NCBI GenBank assembly: GCA_028713955.1 | Contig: JAQTNJ010000005.1 | Span: 1,389 to 43,344, forward strand | Length of the DNA: 41,956 nucleotides | Direction of reading: 5' to 3' | DNA from: Syntrophorhabdaceae bacterium | GTDB taxonomy: Bacteria > Desulfobacterota > Syntrophorhabdia > Syntrophorhabdales > Syntrophorhabdaceae | Shown here: in pieces, positions 41,421 through 41,956 of the stretch | Numbering within the stretch: position 1 is the stretch's first letter | Layout: each line of letters begins with the position of its first letter | Program-made: the position numbers and the translations under genes | Notes under the pieces: generated by a model | Told to the model about the DNA's origin: nothing | Database searches by the model: none | Seen by the model: only the letters and a program-made list of their open reading frames with translations

Positions 41421-41956
41421 ATGGGAAAACTGAACATCGCACCGACCAAGTCGAATCTGCTCATACTGAAACGGAAGCTTGCCTTCGCCGAAGAGGGCTA
41501 TGACCTCCTCGAACAAAAACGACAAATCCTTATTTTTGAACTGATGAACCGCCTGAGCCGTGCCCGTAATGCGGAACAGGGCACTCGCGAAGCCCTTCGT
41601 CAGGCCTATGAAGCCCTTCGAGAGGCCCGGTTGGACGGAGGATCGGAAGCCATCGACAGGGCCACCCTCGCCGTGAAGATGGACCATCAGGTGGATATCT
41701 CGGACCAGCACCTTATGGGTATGAAGATTCCACACGTGACGGTTCAGACGGAACCGGTCAATGCCCAGTTTGGCGTGGGAGGAACTTCGGCGAATACTGA
41801 CGTTGCCATGAGCCGCTTCGTTGAAGTGCTTCCCCTGATCGCGGAATTGGCAGAGCTGGAAAATGCCGTGATGCGGCTGGCCCTGGAGCTTCGCAAGACC
41901 CAACGGCGATGCAACGCACTCTCCAAGATATTTATGCCGGACTACCGGGAAACGAT
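41421..41956 (+). CDS. ntpD: V-type ATPase subunit D, N-terminal part
   Basis: The frame opens at ATG 41421, 10 bp after ntpB, and runs open to the window end (178 codons). It begins MGKLNIAPTKSNLLILKRKL, the subunit D signature, then a long central-shaft coiled coil (YDLLEQKRQILIFELMNRLSR). The visible end is RRCNALSKIFMPDYRET, which is close to the usual C-terminal motif where about 20-40 residues remain. It forms the rotor shaft. Confidence 0.9.
   Translation, partial: MGKLNIAPTKSNLLILKRKLAFAEEGYDLLEQKRQILIFELMNRLSRARNAEQGTREALRQAYEALREARLDGGSEAIDRATLAVKMDHQVDISDQHLMGMKIPHVTVQTEPVNAQFGVGGTSANTDVAMSRFVEVLPLIAELAELENAVMRLALELRKTQRRCNALSKIFMPDYRET

Overview
The window (about 42 kb) is bacterial, moderately GC-rich, and gene-dense on both strands. 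It reads like an anaerobic Desulfobacterota (delta-proteobacterial) genome, possibly a syntroph or sulfate-reducer relative. That placement is inferred from a bacterial V-type ATPase, FmdE-like proteins, a CFA synthase, outer-membrane efflux, many thiol-redox and arsenic genes, and two apparent UGA-recoded selenoprotein genes. No rRNA, tRNA, CRISPR array or intact insertion sequence was seen.

Layout. 1-6306: the end of a TetR regulator, then a tripartite RND efflux operon (adaptor, pump, outer-membrane factor). 6314-7856: an ArsR-type promoter/operator, a broken permease 5' fragment, arsM and arsR. 7899-11730 (minus): an ArsR-headed operon of CSC-motif permease, mini-thioredoxin, DGC-domain protein, VKOR, a small secreted Cys protein and a DsbA-like protein. 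11809-16617: arsR-acr3-arsC, a tiny lipoprotein, periplasmic thioredoxin and CcdA; then a second operator, an intact permease and its arsR. 16665-21101: two FmdE-domain proteins, a TauE/SafE exporter, a CDF metal exporter and two Fe-S proteins. 21176-23410 (minus): padR, a permease with four Cys-Cys pairs, and two small ORFs that are open only if in-frame TGA codons are read as selenocysteine. 23733-24679: a second small secreted Cys protein and a Spy/CpxP-like protein. 24746-29154: a structured leader with terminator, an ABC ATPase and FtsX-type permease, a LolA-like protein, and a beta-barrel protein whose signal peptide is encoded by heptanucleotide repeats. 29151-31393 (minus): a tyrosine phosphatase, the decayed remains of a second Cys-pair permease module, and CFA synthase. 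31686-33144: a small DUF2080-like protein, a GNAT acetyltransferase and a cytidylate-kinase-like protein. 33178-end: a V-type ATPase operon in the order H/G-C-I-K-F-E-A-B-D, cut by the window end.

The theme of 6-24 kb is metal(loid) and thiol chemistry: arsenate reduction (ArsC), arsenite export (Acr3), arsenite methylation (ArsM), at least three intact PF03773-type permeases each with its own small regulator, and periplasmic and membrane disulfide enzymes. Two further permease copies are decayed, showing repeated duplication and loss of permease-regulator modules. The most unusual part is the padR-permease-selenoprotein operon at 21176-23410. Conventional gene calling would truncate one of its small genes and miss the other.
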